A DNA stretch of 64,000 nucleotides. Origin: Mycobacterium sp. Aquia_216. GTDB taxonomy: Bacteria > Actinomycetota > Actinomycetes > Mycobacteriales > Mycobacteriaceae. The stretch is taken from positions 1,612,001-1,676,000 of the forward strand of contig NZ_CP113529.1 of assembly GCF_026723865.1 (NCBI RefSeq). The letters run 5' to 3'. The translations under genes and the position numbers were made by a program. The notes beneath the pieces are model-generated. The model did no database searches. It was not told the DNA's origin and saw nothing but the letters and a program-made list of their open reading frames with translations. Shown one piece after another: positions 61,282-64,000 of the stretch (position 1 is its first letter; every line of letters starts with the position of its first letter).

Positions 61282-62644
61282 TTGCCACGGCCCGCTCCAA
61301 GAGCGCGGGATGCGCGAGCGCAGACGGATGACGCAGCATGTACCGAACGTCGCTATAGAGTTCCGCGATGCTGCTGTCGGCAAGCGTGGCACGTACTATC
61401 TGATCCTGACTCCATCGCTGGTGACGCGTGACTTCGGTTATCGCCGCGCCGTTCAGGAAATCTAGACGCGCACGGTCACCGGCGGTCGACACGTCCCACG
61501 CCGCGTCCACCACTACCCGCTGAAGGCGGAAGAAATCCCGTGCAACGGAGTCGAATCCACCGGCATCCGACAAATACGAGGACAGGCAGGATGCCTGCAG
61601 CGCGGCCGAGGACATGCCCTGCCCGTAGACGGGATTGAAGGACGCCACCGCGTCTCCGACGCAGACCAGCCTGGCCGGAAAGTTGTCCAGGCCGGTGAAA
61701 TGCCGCCGCCTGCTTTCTGTCTGGTGGTATGTGGCGACGTCACGGCTGATCCTTCCGGCCGTCGCTGTCGCATAAACGGATTCGAGTTGGGCGCATTTAG
61801 CCCGGAAATCGTCGGCCGTCTGCCCCGGCCGGTCATCCCCGCAACCGATCAAACAGACCATCCATTGGTCATTTTCGACCTCGGCGGCGCTCGCAATGGC
61901 GACACCGTCGACGGTGTTACCTGGACTGAAGATCGACAAGGTTGAGGTGCCACCGGAATCCGCCGATGCCTCGGAGCGCTCGAAGATGGCCGTCGCGTAG
62001 TTGATGGGGAGGGCCAACCGCTCCAGTCGCGGACGGTCGAAGCCGGCATCGCTGACCCAACGCGATAGCCGGCTGGACCGACCCATCGCGTCGACGACAA
62101 AGTCGACTTCCAATACGGCCGCACCGGAACGACCGACGAACTCGATCCCCGCTACCGCGCCGTCTCGATATCGCAGACCCCTCGCCTGTGCACGCTGCAC
62201 GGAGATGTTGGCCAGTGACAACACCTTGGTACGAACCGCTGACTCGAGCAAGGGCCGCGTGGCGCCGAGCATTTCGTAGTGGGGGGAACTTCGCGCCACC
62301 AAATCGCCGTCGAGTGTCTGATCCTCGGAAGTGATCCTGACGGCCCCTCGTGCCAGCGCCTCTTCGCTGAAACCGGGAAGCCATCGGTCCATCCACCGCC
62401 GCCCGGCCGCCAACGCCACGTGTAGTTGATGTCCCTGGGGCACGCCGGGGCGCGACGCTCGATCGCCGAGTTCATCGCGCTCGATGATGACGACGTGGCG
62501 GGCAAAGTCGGAAAGTACCCGGGCGGCGAGCAGCCCGGCGATGCTGCCACCGACCACGCAGGCGGTGTCGAATACAAGTCGCTTCCGGCCGGGTGGCTCG
62601 GCGTTGACCAGTCTGTCGAAGACGGAAGCTACGGTATTCGACAT
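61250..62644 (-). CDS. FAD-dependent monooxygenase
   Basis: This 464-residue protein has an N-terminal FAD-binding motif (VVGGSIAGLLAARVL, with GGSIAG in place of GxGxxG), VVIIERDE for the ribose-binding acid, and the second FAD motif CVGDAVASFNPVYGQGM around residue 320. This is the p-hydroxybenzoate hydroxylase-like group of flavoprotein monooxygenases. The substrate is unknown. It is convergent with the YbaB-like gene and probably not part of the secretion system. Confidence 0.88.
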   Translation of the reverse strand: MSNTVASVFDRLVNAEPPGRKRLVFDTACVVGGSIAGLLAARVLSDFARHVVIIERDELGDRASRPGVPQGHQLHVALAAGRRWMDRWLPGFSEEALARGAVRITSEDQTLDGDLVARSSPHYEMLGATRPLLESAVRTKVLSLANISVQRAQARGLRYRDGAVAGIEFVGRSGAAVLEVDFVVDAMGRSSRLSRWVSDAGFDRPRLERLALPINYATAIFERSEASADSGGTSTLSIFSPGNTVDGVAIASAAEVENDQWMVCLIGCGDDRPGQTADDFRAKCAQLESVYATATAGRISRDVATYHQTESRRRHFTGLDNFPARLVCVGDAVASFNPVYGQGMSSAALQASCLSSYLSDAGGFDSVARDFFRLQRVVVDAAWDVSTAGDRARLDFLNGAAITEVTRHQRWSQDQIVRATLADSSIAELYSDVRYMLRHPSALAHPALLERAVAINSASSSAAS

Positions 62645-63047
62645 CAGCGCAGCCTCGCTGTTTGGCTTCGGTTGGTCATCGATTTAGCGACGGCGGTAAG
62701 CATTTCGGCCCCCTCGCCTCGCTCTGCTTACCCGACGGTATCCACCTCCTTGGTATGGGTACCAGTGCGACGCCATGAGTGTTATCGATGGAAGTCATCG
62801 CAGCAGCTGATCGGAGCGGGCCAGTGCATAGTATGGTGGCAAATCAATCAGCTGAGAGACGTTGGCTATCAGCATGTTTCGAGCATTCCCTGCGGCGCTT
62901 GGCCGACGCCGGTCGCGGACCAGCCGGCGTCGTTGATGCTGTCGCCGGCCGTGCCGCATAGGTAACCTCGCCCCGCCGCGTGCGGCGTCGTCGGCAACTC
63001 GGCCCGTGCGAATGCCGCAGTCCCGTGTTAGGATCGCGCGGTATCGC
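62645..63047. other. intergenic region with a palindromic operator candidate
   Basis: About 400 bp without a supported gene. TGGTA-TGGG-TACCA at 62751-62764 is a perfect 5-bp-arm inverted repeat located 107 bp before the monooxygenase start and could bind a TetR-type regulator. A 60-codon frame at 62779-62961 has no recognisable family. Confidence 0.4.
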
Positions 63048-63068
63048 TAATGAAAACCATTTTCATTA
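63048..63068. promoter_or_regulatory. Zur box upstream of zinc-transport lipoprotein
   Basis: The site is TAATGAAAA, three bases, TTTTCATTA: both 9-bp arms are perfectly complementary. It lies 20 bp before the start codon, where repressor binding would block transcription or initiation. The form matches mycobacterial Zur (FurB) operators, and the downstream gene is a zinc-type binding protein, which supports the call. Confidence 0.88.
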
Positions 63069-63088
63069 CTCCATGCTCGGGAGGTTTG

Positions 63089-64000
63089 ATGGACGGTCGA
63101 CCCGGTCGGCACAGGTTCACGGTATCGGCAGCGCTGGGCATGGTCGCGATACTGCTCGGTACGGTTGCGTGTAGCGGCGGCAACGGGCCGCAATCCGGAT
63201 CCAATGGCACGAGCAGCAGCGGGGCCGGCTCCAAAATCGCTGTCATCGCGACGATCAACGCGTGGGGCAGCATCGCCGCACAGCTCGGTGGTGACCGAGT
63301 CCAGCTGACCAGCATCATCACCAATCCCAACACCGACCCGCACAGCTATGAGCCGTCGGCCGCTGATGCGCGCATGGTCGCCGACGCGGCGATCGTGGTC
63401 GAAAATGGCATCGGCTACGACGCCTGGGCCGACAAAATGATTGCGGCCGACCCGAATCCGCGGCGAGCAGTTGTCAATGTCGGTGACACCGTCGGGATCC
63501 CTGCGGGAGGCAACCCGCACCAGTGGTATTCACCCGACTCGGTCACCAAGGTGTCCAACGCGATTACCGCCGCTTACAAGAAGGCGGACCCGAACGACTC
63601 GGCGTATTTCGATCAGCAGAACCAGCAGTTCCTCAACCAGGGCCTGTCCAACTACCACAGCTTGATCGCCAGCATCAAAGCCAAGTACGCCGGGACGCCG
63701 GTCGGTGCCAGCGAATCGATCTTTTCCCCCCTCTCAGATGCGTTGGGGCTGAACCTGATTACGCCACCGGAGTTCCTCAAGGCAATCAGTGAAGGCACCG
63801 ATCCGGCACCGCCGGACAAGGCGACCATTGACCACCAGATCGCAACAAAGGCGATCAAGGTGTATGTGTTGAACAGCCAAAACAACACCCCGGACGTGCA
63901 GGCCCAGGTCGACGCGGCCAAGAATCAGGGCATTCCCGTCACCACTGTGACCGAGACACTGTCGCCGGCAAGCGCGTCGTTTCAAGATTGGCAATCCGCG
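63089..64000 (+). CDS. zinc/manganese ABC transporter lipoprotein, ZnuA-like (cut by window edge)
   Basis: The frame is open for 304 codons from an ATG with CGGGAGG upstream to the right edge. The N-terminus has a signal sequence ending in a lipobox-like VAC with C28, then a Ser/Gly linker. The cluster A-I substrate-binding fold is shown by IAVIATINAWGSIAAQLGGD, DPHSYEPSAAD, VVENGIGYDAW and NPHQWYSPD, giving two of the usual His metal ligands. The protein resembles M. tuberculosis Rv2059. The Zur box directly upstream supports zinc as the substrate. The partner ATPase and permease genes would lie beyond the window. Confidence 0.92.
   Translation, partial: MDGRPGRHRFTVSAALGMVAILLGTVACSGGNGPQSGSNGTSSSGAGSKIAVIATINAWGSIAAQLGGDRVQLTSIITNPNTDPHSYEPSAADARMVADAAIVVENGIGYDAWADKMIAADPNPRRAVVNVGDTVGIPAGGNPHQWYSPDSVTKVSNAITAAYKKADPNDSAYFDQQNQQFLNQGLSNYHSLIASIKAKYAGTPVGASESIFSPLSDALGLNLITPPEFLKAISEGTDPAPPDKATIDHQIATKAIKVYVLNSQNNTPDVQAQVDAAKNQGIPVTTVTETLSPASASFQDWQSA

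Noticed and set aside
62779..62961. 60-codon frame between monooxygenase and lipoprotein
   Set aside because: Short, no family and no clear ribosome-binding site; could be a remnant but not supportable.
1..64000. Plasmid or prophage origin of the ESX island
   Set aside because: No relaxase, replication, integrase, attachment-site repeats or phage structural genes are visible in this window; both flanks are chromosome-type genes.

Overview
The window is high-GC DNA from a mycobacterium, probably a slow grower. The evidence is PPE/PE-type and WXG100 proteins, a complete ESX (type VII) secretion machine with mycosin, and flanking genes that resemble Mycobacterium tuberculosis families: a SulP transporter next to a CoA-transferase as in Rv3273/Rv3272, and a zinc-binding lipoprotein like Rv2059. 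No rRNA, tRNA, CRISPR array, insertion sequence or phage gene was seen. About 95% of the window is coding.

Layout. 1-3612 (minus strand): SulP transporter (runs off the left edge), CaiB/BaiF CoA-transferase and a TIGR00027-type methyltransferase. 3613-3807: divergent region with a Zur-like box. 3808-5370: PPE-PPW protein. 5834-16829 (plus strand): a long run of ESX substrates and chaperones, namely EspC-like and EspA-like proteins, PE-like and PPE-like proteins, EspG, two Esx proteins, a small helical protein, an EspB-like proline-rich protein, a KAS III-like enzyme, a second EspG-family protein, an EspL/YbaB-like protein and a WXG100 protein with 90-bp tandem repeats. 16881-42188: one uninterrupted 8,435-codon gene. 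42189-61281: the secretion machine in shuffled orientations (EspI-like ATPase, MycP, EccD, EccC, a second EccD, EccB, EccE, a DUF5336-like protein, an esterase, a second MinD-like ATPase, EccA, two small EspH/EspL-like proteins). 61250-62644: FAD monooxygenase. 63048-64000: a near-perfect Zur box and a zinc-type ABC transporter lipoprotein that runs off the right edge.

The centre of interest is the 8,435-residue protein. It starts with a WXG100-type secretion domain and then carries a chain of effector-like domains: a TcdA/TcdB-type glycosyltransferase, papain-fold toxin domains, two R-S-E ADP-ribosyltransferases, a Fic domain, a zinc metallopeptidase, a very long beta-rich repeat region, and a C-terminal part with nuclear-localisation-like basic clusters, an AT-hook, four helix-turn-helix-like repeats and a cytidine-deaminase-type toxin domain. 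The domain families and targeting motifs point to a host-directed, possibly nucleus-directed, multi-effector protein exported by the ESX machine encoded beside it. No immunity gene follows it. This reading is inference from motifs; the domain calls rest on visible catalytic residues.

Working model: the EspG and EspL-like proteins, the WXG100 partner and possibly the KAS III-like enzyme prepare substrates. EccB, EccC, EccD, EccE and MycP form the membrane complex, and EccA and the MinD-like ATPases support it. Zinc limitation may control both ends of the window through Zur.
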